From DATARH01 sp035504235 (lineage in GTDB: Bacteria; Pseudomonadota; Alphaproteobacteria; ATCC43930; CGMCC-115725), in contig DATJSH010000074.1 of NCBI GenBank assembly GCA_035504235.1, forward strand, positions 1 through 20,627: a stretch of 20,627 nt of DNA, in the 5' to 3' direction. Numbering within the stretch: position 1 is the first letter of the stretch; each line of letters starts with the position of its first letter. Shown piece after piece: positions 8,740-16,722 of this stretch. The notes beneath the pieces are model-generated. The model saw only the letters and a program-made list of their open reading frames with translations. It did not search any database and had not been told where the DNA came from. Position numbers and translations under genes: made by a program.

Positions 8740-9588
8740 CTATTCGGCAAAGGCCACGATCCGCTGATTCTGCTCGCCAAGACCGTCGACCGACAACCGC
8801 ACCTGGTCGCCAGGCTTCAGGAATCGCGGCGGCTTGAATCCCATGCCGACCCCGGACGGGGTCCCGGTCGGAATCACGTCGCCCGGCAGCAAGGTCATAA
8901 AATGACTGACATAGCTGACGATATGATCGACCCCGAAAATCAGGTCGGAGGTATTGCTGCTCTGTCGCCGCTCGCCATTGACCTCGGTCCATAGCGCGAG
9001 CTTGCCGGGGTCGGGCACTTCATCCGCCGTGACCAGCCACGGGCCGAGCGGGCAGAAGGTGTCGGCACTCTTCCCCTTGGTCCATTGCCCAAGGCGTTCG
9101 ATCTGGAATTCGCGTTCAGACACGTCGTTGACGACGCAGAACCCGGCGATGTGTCTTGCCGCGTCGTGGACCGCGACGTAGCGCGCGACGCTGCCGATCA
9201 CGATGCCGAGTTCGACTTCGTAATCGGTTTTTTGCGATGCCTTGGGGATCATCACATCATCGTTCGGGCCACAGATCGAAGACGGCGCCTTCATAAAGAA
9301 GATCGGCTCGGTCGGGATCGCGGCCCCCGCCTCCTGCGCATGTAAGCGGTAGTTGAGACCGATCGCGACGACTTTCGACACGGCACCAACGCAGGGACCG
9401 AGCCGCGGCGTGCCGGCGACCAACGGCAGACTGGCCGGGTCAAGCCGGCGCAGTCGCTCGAGTTCGGCGGGCGCCAGAGCGGCGCCGTCGATGTCGCGAA
9501 CAACACCGGAAAGATCGCGAATCCTGCCGGCGGCATCGAGGAGGCCGGGTTTTTCCTGGCCCCGCGGTCCGTAGCGAAGAAGCTTCAT
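8740..9588 (-). CDS. Fumarylacetoacetate hydrolase-family enzyme, possibly 2,4-diketo-3-deoxy-L-fuconate hydrolase
   Basis: The protein is 282 residues, an FAH-fold metal enzyme. The catalytic part begins with VVAIGLNYRLHAQEAG (73-88); the metal ligands are Glu124 and Glu126 in DYEVELGIVIG and Asp155 in CVVNDVSERE. KGKSADTFCPLGPWLV and TGTPSGVGMGF are also typical. Members cleave or hydrate acyl-pyruvate-like substrates with Mg2+. It lies 41 nt after an SDR gene that resembles 2-keto-3-deoxy-L-fuconate dehydrogenase, and such pairs carry out the last two steps of L-fucose breakdown to pyruvate and lactate. Databases often label close relatives ureidoglycolate lyase; the substrate is inferred from context. 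The ATG at 9588 follows AGGAGGC. Confidence 0.85.
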   Translation of the reverse strand: MKLLRYGPRGQEKPGLLDAAGRIRDLSGVVRDIDGAALAPAELERLRRLDPASLPLVAGTPRLGPCVGAVSKVVAIGLNYRLHAQEAGAAIPTEPIFFMKAPSSICGPNDDVMIPKASQKTDYEVELGIVIGSVARYVAVHDAARHIAGFCVVNDVSEREFQIERLGQWTKGKSADTFCPLGPWLVTADEVPDPGKLALWTEVNGERRQSSNTSDLIFGVDHIVSYVSHFMTLLPGDVIPTGTPSGVGMGFKPPRFLKPGDQVRLSVDGLGEQNQRIVAFAE

Positions 9589-9629
9589 CGGGAACGCCTC
9601 CTGTCTCAGCTCAATAGCGCAAAGCCCGG

Positions 9630-10385
9630 TCAGAGCGTAAAGCCGCCGTCGACAACATGGATCGCGCCGGTGGTAAACGACGACTCGTCGGCGGCCAGAT
9701 AAACTGCAAGGGCAGCCACTTCCTCGGCGGTGCCGAGCCGGCCCAGCGGCTGACGCTCGACAAAGGCCCGCCGCGCCGCCTCGCTCCCGCCGACGATGCG
9801 CACACCTTGCGCGGCGATCCGATCTTCGAGCGAAGGGGTTTCGATCGTGCCCGGACAAATCGCGTTGCAGCGGATCCCTTGGGTGATGAAATCGGCGGCC
9901 ACCGATTTGGTTAGCCCGATCACTGCGGCCTTGGTCGAACCGTAAACGCAACGGTTTGGCGCGCCTTTCACCGAAGATACCGTCGAGGCCATGTTGATGA
10001 TCGAAGCAGCGGTGCCGCGCTCCAGCATCTTTGGCAGAAAGGCGCGGATCATCATGAACATCGAACGCACGTTGAGCACAAACGATGCGTCCCAGTCGAT
10101 CGGCGTGGCGTCGAGAATCGTACCGTGATGCACAAAACCGGCGCAGTTGAACAGCACATCGAGCGGTCCGAGTTCGTCGGCAAGGGCGGTGATCGCGTCG
10201 TCATCGGTCACGTCGAGCCGCCGGGTGGCAATCAGCGCATCGGCAAGCGGGACCAGTTTCTCGTCAGCGATGTCGGTCGCCAACACACTCGCCCCTTCGG
10301 CGGCAAAGGCGAGCGCGCTCGCTCGCCCGATGCCCTGCCCGGCCGCCGTAACCAACGCGCGCTTTCCCGCGAGCCGTCCCGCCAT
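9630..10385 (-). CDS. SDR-family dehydrogenase, possibly 2-keto-3-deoxy-L-fuconate dehydrogenase
   Basis: This classical short-chain dehydrogenase has 251 residues: glycine motif TAAGQGIG (13-20), Asp38 at the end of beta-2 (favours NAD+), NCAG (80-83), catalytic Ser134, Tyr148 and Lys152 (YGSTK), and PGTIETPS. The stretch FNCAGFVHHGTILD and RCVYGSTKAAVIGLTKSVAA strongly recalls the BDH2/DHRS6 and bacterial 2-keto-3-deoxy-L-fuconate dehydrogenase group, in my recollection. The FAH-family hydrolase follows 41 nt downstream, supporting a two-step oxidation and cleavage of a deoxy-keto sugar acid. The start at 10385 is set by homology (GKRALVT); its ribosome site is weak, and a TTG eight codons upstream is an alternative. 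The frame stays open up to 10625 but that extension is low-complexity. Confidence 0.85.
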   Translation of the reverse strand: MAGRLAGKRALVTAAGQGIGRASALAFAAEGASVLATDIADEKLVPLADALIATRRLDVTDDDAITALADELGPLDVLFNCAGFVHHGTILDATPIDWDASFVLNVRSMFMMIRAFLPKMLERGTAASIINMASTVSSVKGAPNRCVYGSTKAAVIGLTKSVAADFITQGIRCNAICPGTIETPSLEDRIAAQGVRIVGGSEAARRAFVERQPLGRLGTAEEVAALAVYLAADESSFTTGAIHVVDGGFTL

Positions 10386-10560
10386 TGCCGCCCGCCCATA
10401 CCATCGCAACCCCCGGAAGGTGCCATGCCCGCCCCCGCCTGTAAATCCGGATGCGGGCCCGCCGATTGCGGCAGGCAGCGGCGCAGTGGCCCGTCCCTCT
10501 GCTCCCCGCCGCGCGACCGCAAGGTCTTCCATCTTTTTGGCGACGATCGCTTTCAATCGG

Positions 10561-10590
10561 GCTGAGGTGGGAGCCGCTGAGGTGGGAGCC
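10561..10590. repeat. Two perfect tandem 15-nt units before the AlpA-like gene
   Basis: GCTGAGGTGGGAGCC occurs twice in a row (10561-10575 and 10576-10590), ending directly at the AAGGAGG ribosome site of the next gene. This may be a small duplication or a binding site for the regulator encoded downstream. Confidence 0.8.
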
Positions 10591-10603
10591 AAGGAGGCGA
10601 GCG

Positions 10604-10900
10604 ATGGCGGCAAAAGGCGAAGCATCGATCAAACGAACGATCCGTAGACAGCAACTGCGCGAGATCGTGCCCCTGGCCGACAGCACCATCTATGAGATGG
10701 AGCAGCGCGGCGAGTTCCCGCGACGCTTCGCCCTGTCGCCTCGCTGCGTCGTATGGGATTTGAGCGAAGTCGAAGCGTGGCTCGCCTCATGGCGATCCGC
10801 GCCCATCGCCCGTGCGCAACATCCTGACGTCAGGCAACGACGATACCGCCCGGTTCGAGAGCCGGGTCGGGTTCAAGCAGCGGCATCGAAGGCGGTATGA
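10604..10900 (+). CDS. AlpA-family phage/plasmid-type transcriptional regulator
   Basis: The protein is 98 residues with a MerR/excisionase-like helix-turn-helix: LREIVPLADSTIYEMEQRGE (about 18-37), then FPRRFALSPRCVVWDLSEVE and a tryptophan-containing AWLASWR. This pattern is typical of AlpA-type regulators that accompany P4-family integrases and control integrase expression or excision. The ATG at 10604 follows AAGGAGG. Its 3' end overlaps the tail of the convergent integrase relic by 71 nt, so the last 24 or so residues could be an extension produced by rearrangement. With the integrase dead, its present function, if any, is unknown. Confidence 0.8.
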   Translation: MAAKGEASIKRTIRRQQLREIVPLADSTIYEMEQRGEFPRRFALSPRCVVWDLSEVEAWLASWRSAPIARAQHPDVRQRRYRPVREPGRVQAAASKAV

Positions 10901-11618
10901 GCACGGGGACGCGCTTCTTGCCCGCGACCCAGGCGTCGATGATATCCGACCACTCCTGCATCATGTGCCGACGCGGCACTTCGTATTCCGCTTTATTGTA
11001 GACCCCGCGTGACGAACGGCCGTCCTCGTGCGCTAAAATGGTCGGCAGCGTCGCCACCTTCTCGATCAGCTTGAGCATGATCCTGATCTCCGTCGGCGAC
11101 AGCGACCGGTCCTTCGGCACGAACGTCGCGATCGAGGCCGGCCCGACATCGTCAGCCGGATTGGAGACCTTCTCACCGCGCAGAATTGCGAAGCCGTAAA
11201 TCTGTTTGACGATATCGCGGACGTGGATCGCCGTTGCCGGGGCGCCCCGCTAGACGATCGCGCCACAATGAGCCCGCAGGTCATCCGGCGTGATCTCCGT
11301 CAGAAGCCTGTTGCGCCACACCGGTAGCAGTTCGCGTTCGAATATCGCTCGGCGCATAGCATGGGTGCTGTCCGCCATCGTCGGCGCAGCGGTCAGCCAC
11401 TTCTCGCCGAACTCGCCAAAACTCTTCGCGTCCAGGCGCCGACGCTTTTCCCGCTGCTTTTCGATCGCCGGCGATCGCCCTTCGGCGATTGCCCGCTTGG
11501 CGTCGATGCACAGCTCACGGGCTCGCGCGAGCGACAGCCCAGCGGGACCGTACTTGCCGAAGGTGGCGGTCTCGCGCCACCCGTTCATCCGGTAATCCAC
11601 TCGATGATTTTCAGTCAT
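10830..11618 (-). pseudogene. Broken P4-type tyrosine integrase (amber codon plus internal deletion)
   Basis: Two minus-strand fragments lie in one reading frame. The 5' part (from ATG 11618) reads MNGWRETATFGKYGPAGLSL and ends CGAIV at a TAG (11250-11252). Past that stop the same frame continues RGAPATAIHVRDIVKQIYGF, then VPKDRSLSPTEIRIMLK. At about 11035-11045 KVATLPTI is joined straight to LAHEDGRSSRGVYNKAEYE, which is the family's sequence around the catalytic tyrosine. The stretch normally between them, with the catalytic Arg and His-X-X-Arg of the core, is missing, roughly 100 residues or more by family knowledge. The N-terminal arm-binding region also seems short. The enzyme cannot work. 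It marks the edge of a former integrative element next to the CRISPR-Cas operon. Confidence 0.88.
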
Positions 11619-11626
11619 GGTAACGC

Positions 11627-11830
11627 GCTGATTTGCAAGAGCAAATTTTTTCTGCCTGCATCGAAGAACCGTCCCTCCGATCCGTCAGAAATTGGCGCTC
11701 TTGAATTGAAAAGCAAATTTCGCCGCCTCGGAGTCCCTTTCGGTTTCAAAGACTATCGACATCGATTGGTCGATTTTTGGAACATCCTGCCGAGCGGTCC
11801 AGTGCCAATCGCCAGGCGAAAAAACCGTCA
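11627..11830. repeat. Flanking direct repeat, left copy (A)
   Basis: This 204-bp AT-rich stretch between the integrase relic and the CARF gene matches 19951-20139 in the same orientation with gaps. Shared blocks include GCTGATTT near the left end, CCGTCA followed by AAATT (around 11681-11692), CGGTTTC, then CTATCG-CA-CGAT-GGTC-ATTTTT (about 11753-11778), and GAAAAAA...CCGTCA at the right end. It has no gene of its own. Confidence 0.65.
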
Positions 11831-11865
11831 CTCGATTAAGTTATCCGCCGCACCGAACTCACTGA

Positions 11866-13131
11866 CTACCCTCCCGGCTTGGCCAAGTGCGGAAATGTCG
11901 GCAGATCCTGCTCGGCAAAACCACCAAGATTGATTCCGGCCGCCCAGAGCTTCTCAAAGACTTGTTCGCCCACAGGCTGGAATCCATGGGCGAGGATCGA
12001 TTGGTTGCGGGCCATCAAGGGAGAGTGTCTGGGGTCATGTAGTTCGAGAGCCTTGAACGTCTTACCGATGTCATCGCCCAACGCGTCCAGGAGTTCGAAC
12101 GCATCCTGCAATCCCAACCAGAGCTTTCCAGCGTCAGCTCGTGACCCCCACCTTTCGCGCAGCGGCTCGGGAACGCTTTCCAAAGGCACATTGTCAGTGC
12201 CCTGAATCCCATGACGTTCAGCAAGGGCAAGCTGGGCAAGCGCCTCGATCGCCCGATACAGGCGAGCAACTCCGTCGTCGTAGCGAGCCTCCCGTTTTCG
12301 CCGGCCGGCATTGGCCAGAAGGTCCGAGACCATTGCGCGGGATTGCGACTGGCAGACGAGCTGCCGCAGAGTCTCCTGATTTCGCTTGATCGCCCCGATC
12401 ACTCCGTCGAAGCCTGTCGGGAGCATGACTTGTATGTCAGCAGCGTTCTTGAGCACAGAGTCAATCCGCTGCGCGGCGTCCTTGTGCTGAAACCGATCCC
12501 ACAATCCATAGCCTTCACACAGCTGGTGAAATGTCGAAAGGCTTCTCTTGACAGCACCGTCATCTGTAGCCTTGCGTGCCGCGTCCAGAAGCCTCGCGGC
12601 AGGCAAGAAGGCTTGCTGATCGAAGAGCAAGCAGGCATCTTCGACAGCTTGGTAGCCGAGTGCTTCCCAAGGATTGGCCCAGTGAACCACCCGTTCTGAG
12701 CCGGACTCGACGACTCCTACCCCTTCCTTTGAACGGCTTGCCCCTCCGACATAGGAATAGCGACATGACCAGCGGCGAGCCTGAAGGACCAATGCTGCAG
12801 TCATGCACTTCGTGCCGGCAGTGAAGTCAGCAACAACATGATAGTCGCTGCCGCGAGATGTCCAGCGGACGACCTCCTGATCGTATCTCCGGATCACGTC
12901 GAGGCATTCTTCTAGCCCTTCAGCATTCGAGACAGGACAGATTTCATATTCGCCCGGCCTCAACGGAGCACCAGTGTGCTCTGCGTAAGCGCGAAGAACA
13001 GCATCTACTTGCGCGCGCGTTTGAGCCGAAGGCACAAAGAGCACCCGCGCGGGCCGCCACTCCAGCAGCGACTTGACCAATGGCTCGGGGCTTCCGCCTA
13101 CCGTGCAGATGAGCAGATTGAATACCGCCAT
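11866..13131 (-). CDS. CARF-HEPN CRISPR ancillary ribonuclease (Csm6/Csx1-like, Cas02710 family)
   Basis: The protein has 421 residues. The N-terminal CARF Rossmann domain (about 1-150) shows LLICTVGGSPEPLVKSL with the ligand loop VGGSPEP at 11-17, and ADFTAGTKCMTAAL (101-114), a conserved CARF nucleotide-binding motif. A helical middle leads to a C-terminal HEPN domain with the nuclease motif RNQSILAH, Arg375-X6-His382. Such proteins bind cyclic oligoadenylate made by Cas10 and then cut single-stranded RNA non-specifically. The gene is the last of the cmr operon, 6 nt after cmr6, with its GGAGGAAA ribosome site partly inside the cmr6 end. Overall form and the opening motif suggest the TIGR02710/Cas_Cas02710 group rather than classical Csm6; the ring size of the activator cannot be read from sequence. 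Confidence 0.87.
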   Translation of the reverse strand: MAVFNLLICTVGGSPEPLVKSLLEWRPARVLFVPSAQTRAQVDAVLRAYAEHTGAPLRPGEYEICPVSNAEGLEECLDVIRRYDQEVVRWTSRGSDYHVVADFTAGTKCMTAALVLQARRWSCRYSYVGGASRSKEGVGVVESGSERVVHWANPWEALGYQAVEDACLLFDQQAFLPAARLLDAARKATDDGAVKRSLSTFHQLCEGYGLWDRFQHKDAAQRIDSVLKNAADIQVMLPTGFDGVIGAIKRNQETLRQLVCQSQSRAMVSDLLANAGRRKREARYDDGVARLYRAIEALAQLALAERHGIQGTDNVPLESVPEPLRERWGSRADAGKLWLGLQDAFELLDALGDDIGKTFKALELHDPRHSPLMARNQSILAHGFQPVGEQVFEKLWAAGINLGGFAEQDLPTFPHLAKPGG

Positions 13132-13137
13132 AGGACT

Positions 13138-14292
13138 TTATTTCCTCCGCCCGCCTTTGCCGCGGCCGCCCTGTCCCTTGCCGGACGATGAGCGTTGCGC
13201 GCGCGCCTCGTCGGCGGAAGTAGGGTAACGAAAATCGACGCTGCGTTCAGTAGCGCTTGCCACGATCAATTCGAGCACGTCGCCCACTATCTTGTCGGAA
13301 GGCACATCGCCGCTGTTCTGGACCGGGCCACTCAGACCCGATGGCGCATGCATCGCCCGCCAGCCGCCCTTCCTCGTTCGTTCCTCAAGCAGTAGCGCTT
13401 CGACCTTTTGCCCAGGTTTTGGCAAGTCTCTCGGTTTGGCGGGGGCAGTCGGAGGGGATTGACGACCGTTTGCAGCCGCGATGAGCCGGCCGTATCCGCT
13501 GCTGGTCTTGCCGCCGACGCCCCACTCGGCCAGTGCTTCCTGCAAGAGTTGCATCGCCAGCTTGGTCCAGGCTTCAGCTTGATCCTGTGAAACGTCAGCT
13601 GGGCCCGACCAGGAAAGGCGCACGTCGAAGGTTCCGGCTACCGAGAGGAAAGAGACCGGCACCGGACTGTCGAAATCCGTTGGCGGCGCTTCGTTCGTCT
13701 GCCATTTCGGGTGATGGGGCGTCATCACGTCGAGGCGCAGCGCGCCGTTCGTCAACGACTGCGGAACAATCCAGGCGTCGTGGAACGTGATGACACCGCC
13801 GTCCTCGGTGGTTCCGAACAACAGGCGGTGATAGTCGCCTTCGTCATCCCCTTTGTCGCGCTTACGCCGAAATTGCTTGTTCTCCAGAGCAGCCTCATCG
13901 TCGAGATGCCGCTGTCCCCAGACCTCGTCGCAATAATGGGAAGCGAGCCCTTTGAGCGCCGATCCAGGGATGATCGGAACGCCATAGGTATGATGAAGCC
14001 GCAATCCGGTCTCCAAAATATTCTCCGAACCGAGACCGACGACGAGCCGGCTTGCTGTCGACAGGCGCTCCGATTGGCATGGCTGGTCGGAAGCAAACGA
14101 GCGGTCCCGGCGTTCGAAGGCTTCCGCATAGATGGAGCGAAGCGATTCGCTTCCGGCAGCGTGGCAAGCCGCTTCGAGGATTGTTCGACGTTCGCTCGGG
14201 TCCGACTGCTTGACGAGATACCGTTGCAAGATCAGTCCCGGATGGGTTGCACGCCTACGCCCGTCGTTGAGGTTGACTATCGCCTGCCGCAT
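13138..14292 (-). CDS. cmr6: Type III-B RAMP protein Cmr6, with C-terminal extension
   Basis: The protein is 384 residues. The RAMP part (about 90-285) has IPGSALKGLASHYC, a FGTTEDGG stretch and the glycine-rich loop WGVGGKTSSGYGRL, as in Cmr6, a subunit of the Cmr effector backbone near the crRNA 3' end. After a proline-rich linker, residues about 300-365 form a separate beta-rich region (KPGQKVEALLLEERTRKGGW, later LELIVASAT) and the chain ends in a basic Gly/Lys/Arg/Ser tail (about 370-384). That tail may bind RNA. Start ATG at 14292, 3 nt after cmr5; 6 nt before the CARF-HEPN gene. The extension is known in some bacterial Cmr6 proteins, in my recollection. Confidence 0.92.
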   Translation of the reverse strand: MRQAIVNLNDGRRRATHPGLILQRYLVKQSDPSERRTILEAACHAAGSESLRSIYAEAFERRDRSFASDQPCQSERLSTASRLVVGLGSENILETGLRLHHTYGVPIIPGSALKGLASHYCDEVWGQRHLDDEAALENKQFRRKRDKGDDEGDYHRLLFGTTEDGGVITFHDAWIVPQSLTNGALRLDVMTPHHPKWQTNEAPPTDFDSPVPVSFLSVAGTFDVRLSWSGPADVSQDQAEAWTKLAMQLLQEALAEWGVGGKTSSGYGRLIAAANGRQSPPTAPAKPRDLPKPGQKVEALLLEERTRKGGWRAMHAPSGLSGPVQNSGDVPSDKIVGDVLELIVASATERSVDFRYPTSADEARAQRSSSGKGQGGRGKGGRRK

Positions 14293-14295
14293 CCT

Positions 14296-14652
14296 TCACT
14301 CCGGCGCCACGGCTTCGACATAGCGCTTCAGCCATCCGGCAGCCTGAAGCGCGTTCCTGTTCAGGCGCACATAGGCCAATACAGGATATTCTCGCGTCGC
14401 CTTTTCAAGACTATCCACAGACGCGGCTTCGGCATGGCCGATCTTGTTCAGCACCGCCGCGAGATCCTCAAGATATTCCGCATGGCCCTTGGCGTTCGCA
14501 AAGGTGACCGCCTGCGCGAGGCCACAGGCGTGGACCAGCGACGGGAACGACCGAGCGAAGCTCGCATATTTCTCTGGCACGCCGGGAGATGCACGCCGAC
14601 GGACCGAAGCAAAGGCCGCCTGTGCCATTTTCTGGCTGTTGGTCTGGACCAT
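14296..14652 (-). CDS. cmr5: Type III-B small subunit Cmr5
   Basis: The protein is 118 residues and mostly helical, beginning MVQTNSQKMAQAAFASVRRR, followed by YASFARSFPSLVHACGLAQAVTFANAKG, typical of Cmr5. This small subunit forms the minor filament of the Cmr complex and lines the crRNA-target duplex. The ATG at 14652 lies 2 nt after the cmr4 stop, and cmr6 starts 3 nt downstream, so translation is probably coupled. An in-frame ATG at 14688 lies inside cmr4 and is less likely. Confidence 0.92.
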   Translation of the reverse strand: MVQTNSQKMAQAAFASVRRRASPGVPEKYASFARSFPSLVHACGLAQAVTFANAKGHAEYLEDLAAVLNKIGHAEAASVDSLEKATREYPVLAYVRLNRNALQAAGWLKRYVEAVAPE

Positions 14653-14654
14653 CG

Positions 14655-15554
14655 TCAGCCCTCTCTCTCGGCGGCCGAGAAAACGCACCGCACGCGGCCG
14701 CGTCCGACGGTCGCCTTGCCACCGATCTGCAGCAGGAGCGGCTTGGTGGCTAAGTCATCGATCAGGTCGCTCACCGTGACACCATTCGCTTCGCGGGAAT
14801 AGACCCGGTCGCAGGCGACAAGCCCGGCCAGGATGGTCTCTGCCGGCAGGGCCTCCTCGTTCCAAAGCGCGCCTTTCGCCACCGTCTTGCTATCGTCGTC
14901 GATCCGCACGCGGGCCGAAACTTCGGTGCCAGTCTCCGTCAGAAAGTCGAAGATGGTATTGGGGAGGATCGCGAATCTTTCGACAAATCGATCGCGCCAG
15001 GTCTTGTTTTCGTCGCCGGCGAAAACCCATTCGGCGAGCCGCTCGGCCCAAATCGTTGTCGCCGCGCATTCCTTTCCGGCGAAGTCGAGATCCTCCAGAA
15101 AGATGCGGCCATTGTCCTCGAGCTTGGTGCAGGTGGTGCGATGAGCGTCACTATCGGCCACATTTGGCGGCTCGGGCGGCAGATCGGGCATGCCGGCAAG
15201 CGAGAAATCCCGGCGCAGCATTTCCAGAACGAGCGGCGAGGTGCACCAGGCGAACGTCCCTTGGAAGCTTCGAATAGGCAGGCAGACGAGGCGTGCGTCG
15301 GTGGGAATCAGCGCTCCGGCGTTCGAGGCGTTGGCCTCCTGATCGGATGCGCGTCCGAACGCCAGATCAATGTGCTTTTTCTTGTTCCTCAGGGCGTGAT
15401 CACGCCAGACGCCCTTAAACGCCGAGCCGGGGATGACAGGCCAGTTCGTCACCTTGTCACGGTGGACAGGCAGGTCGATGTAGCCGACGCCTCGGCCGGT
15501 TCCGACATGGGTCGGTGACAAGGTGTGCAGCCAATAGATCTGAGTGCTGTTCAT
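14655..15554 (-). CDS. cmr4: Type III-B RAMP protein Cmr4 (target-RNA nuclease subunit)
   Basis: The protein is 299 residues, starting MNSTQIYWLHTLSPTHVGTG. The motif GYIDLPVHRD places the presumed catalytic aspartate at Asp27, aligned with the active Asp26 known in Pyrococcus Cmr4. IPGSAFKGVWRDHAL and the C-terminal glycine loop IGGKATVGRGRVR are RAMP signatures. Several copies form the backbone of the Cmr complex and cleave bound target RNA at 6-nt steps. GGGAGGGG precedes the ATG at 15554. It follows cmr3 by 19 nt and precedes cmr5 by 2 nt. With Asp27 present, target RNA cleavage is expected to be active. Confidence 0.94.
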   Translation of the reverse strand: MNSTQIYWLHTLSPTHVGTGRGVGYIDLPVHRDKVTNWPVIPGSAFKGVWRDHALRNKKKHIDLAFGRASDQEANASNAGALIPTDARLVCLPIRSFQGTFAWCTSPLVLEMLRRDFSLAGMPDLPPEPPNVADSDAHRTTCTKLEDNGRIFLEDLDFAGKECAATTIWAERLAEWVFAGDENKTWRDRFVERFAILPNTIFDFLTETGTEVSARVRIDDDSKTVAKGALWNEEALPAETILAGLVACDRVYSREANGVTVSDLIDDLATKPLLLQIGGKATVGRGRVRCVFSAAEREG

Positions 15555-15573
15555 CGCCCCTCCCCATTTTCTC

Positions 15574-16722
15574 TTACCAGACGCCCCAGGCCGCGAGGCC
15601 GAAGCCGTCACGCCGGTCCTGTTCGTCGTCGCTGACCGGTTCAAGCCAGCGCTCGGCGAGGCCCGGCGACTTTCCGTCCACAGTCTCGAAGAAATAGACG
15701 CCGCCGGCCGGAACCATGCGCTTTACAGGCTTTGGACCGCGCGGCTGCCCGGGAAGGTCGGCCAGAGACCAACCCGAAACCGCACGCCAGCGCCGGATAT
15801 TGGCGCCGACAAGCCGCAGGCGGACATTGGCGCCCGGCGGCGTTCCGATGAGGTCGTCGCTGAGCCATCCGGGCTTCCAGCCATCCTTGAAGATCGCCGG
15901 CGTCGTCAACACCATGCGCACGCGCGACGTCGCCATCAGCACCTTGCGGATTTTCTCCGGGCAACTCCAGGAGATCGGCCTTGCGGTGGTCTTCCAGCGG
16001 GCCAGGCGGCGCTCGCCGCCGAGCGGGTGAAGCGTATCGAGATGCGCGACTGCTTCGCCGCACCAGCTGGCGGCGCGAACCCGGGCGGAGAGAGTGATAG
16101 GAGCGAAACCCAAAGCTCCGTATCGGGGCAGATGACTGAGCGCCAGCGCAGCCGTGGTAAAGAGATTTTCGTCGGCCGCCGAGCCGGCGTCGGGATCAAT
16201 GCGGATGTGAGTCCGCTCTTCTATCTCCGCCGCGCGAAGGAATGTCCGGTCGAATGCAATCCCCTCTCCGGCTAACCATGCAGCATAACGATCTTCCGGC
16301 CACCAGGCCGGCGCGGCGTCCGGCTTGAAGTCGTCAGGACTCTGGATTTGCACGGGGAGCAAGCCGCGTTCGGGCCAGTCGCATCCGCCGCTGTTGGACG
16401 CCTGGTGGGGCACGGCCCGGAGCGGCCTTTGTTTCGGATCGACGACGCAATCCTCGGGCGAAGGGAAGTAGAGCTGTTCACTCGACTGCGGCAGCGGGCC
16501 GGCAATTTCGACCCGAAGCAAATCCTTCGCCGTCTCAATCGCCGTTTCGCCCGAGAAATCCCGATCAGCCGATTTCCCGAGCGTAGAGCGCAGTGACCCA
16601 GCCAGCATCGAAGGCAGCGGCCAGTCGAGGCTTCGCATCCGGTTGCCCTGGCCAGCTCCGAAAGGACGCCCATCACGCGAGATGATCGGATCGCGGCAAG
16701 TGATTTCCAGCATGGCCGTCAT
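15574..16722 (-). CDS. cmr3: Type III-B RAMP protein Cmr3
   Basis: The protein is 382 residues. MLEITCRDPIISRDGRPFGA and MRSLDWPLPSMLAGSLRSTL are typical of Cmr3 (Cas5-like), which holds the 5' tag of the crRNA and contacts Cas10. The C-terminal part includes PAIFKDGWKPGWL and MVPAGGVYFFE, also usual for the family. The first ATG at 16722 overlaps the cas10 stop (ATGA), indicating translational coupling; a second ATG three codons later is possible. The longer upstream open frame to 17010 is inside cas10 and is rejected. Confidence 0.9.
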   Translation of the reverse strand: MTAMLEITCRDPIISRDGRPFGAGQGNRMRSLDWPLPSMLAGSLRSTLGKSADRDFSGETAIETAKDLLRVEIAGPLPQSSEQLYFPSPEDCVVDPKQRPLRAVPHQASNSGGCDWPERGLLPVQIQSPDDFKPDAAPAWWPEDRYAAWLAGEGIAFDRTFLRAAEIEERTHIRIDPDAGSAADENLFTTAALALSHLPRYGALGFAPITLSARVRAASWCGEAVAHLDTLHPLGGERRLARWKTTARPISWSCPEKIRKVLMATSRVRMVLTTPAIFKDGWKPGWLSDDLIGTPPGANVRLRLVGANIRRWRAVSGWSLADLPGQPRGPKPVKRMVPAGGVYFFETVDGKSPGLAERWLEPVSDDEQDRRDGFGLAAWGVW

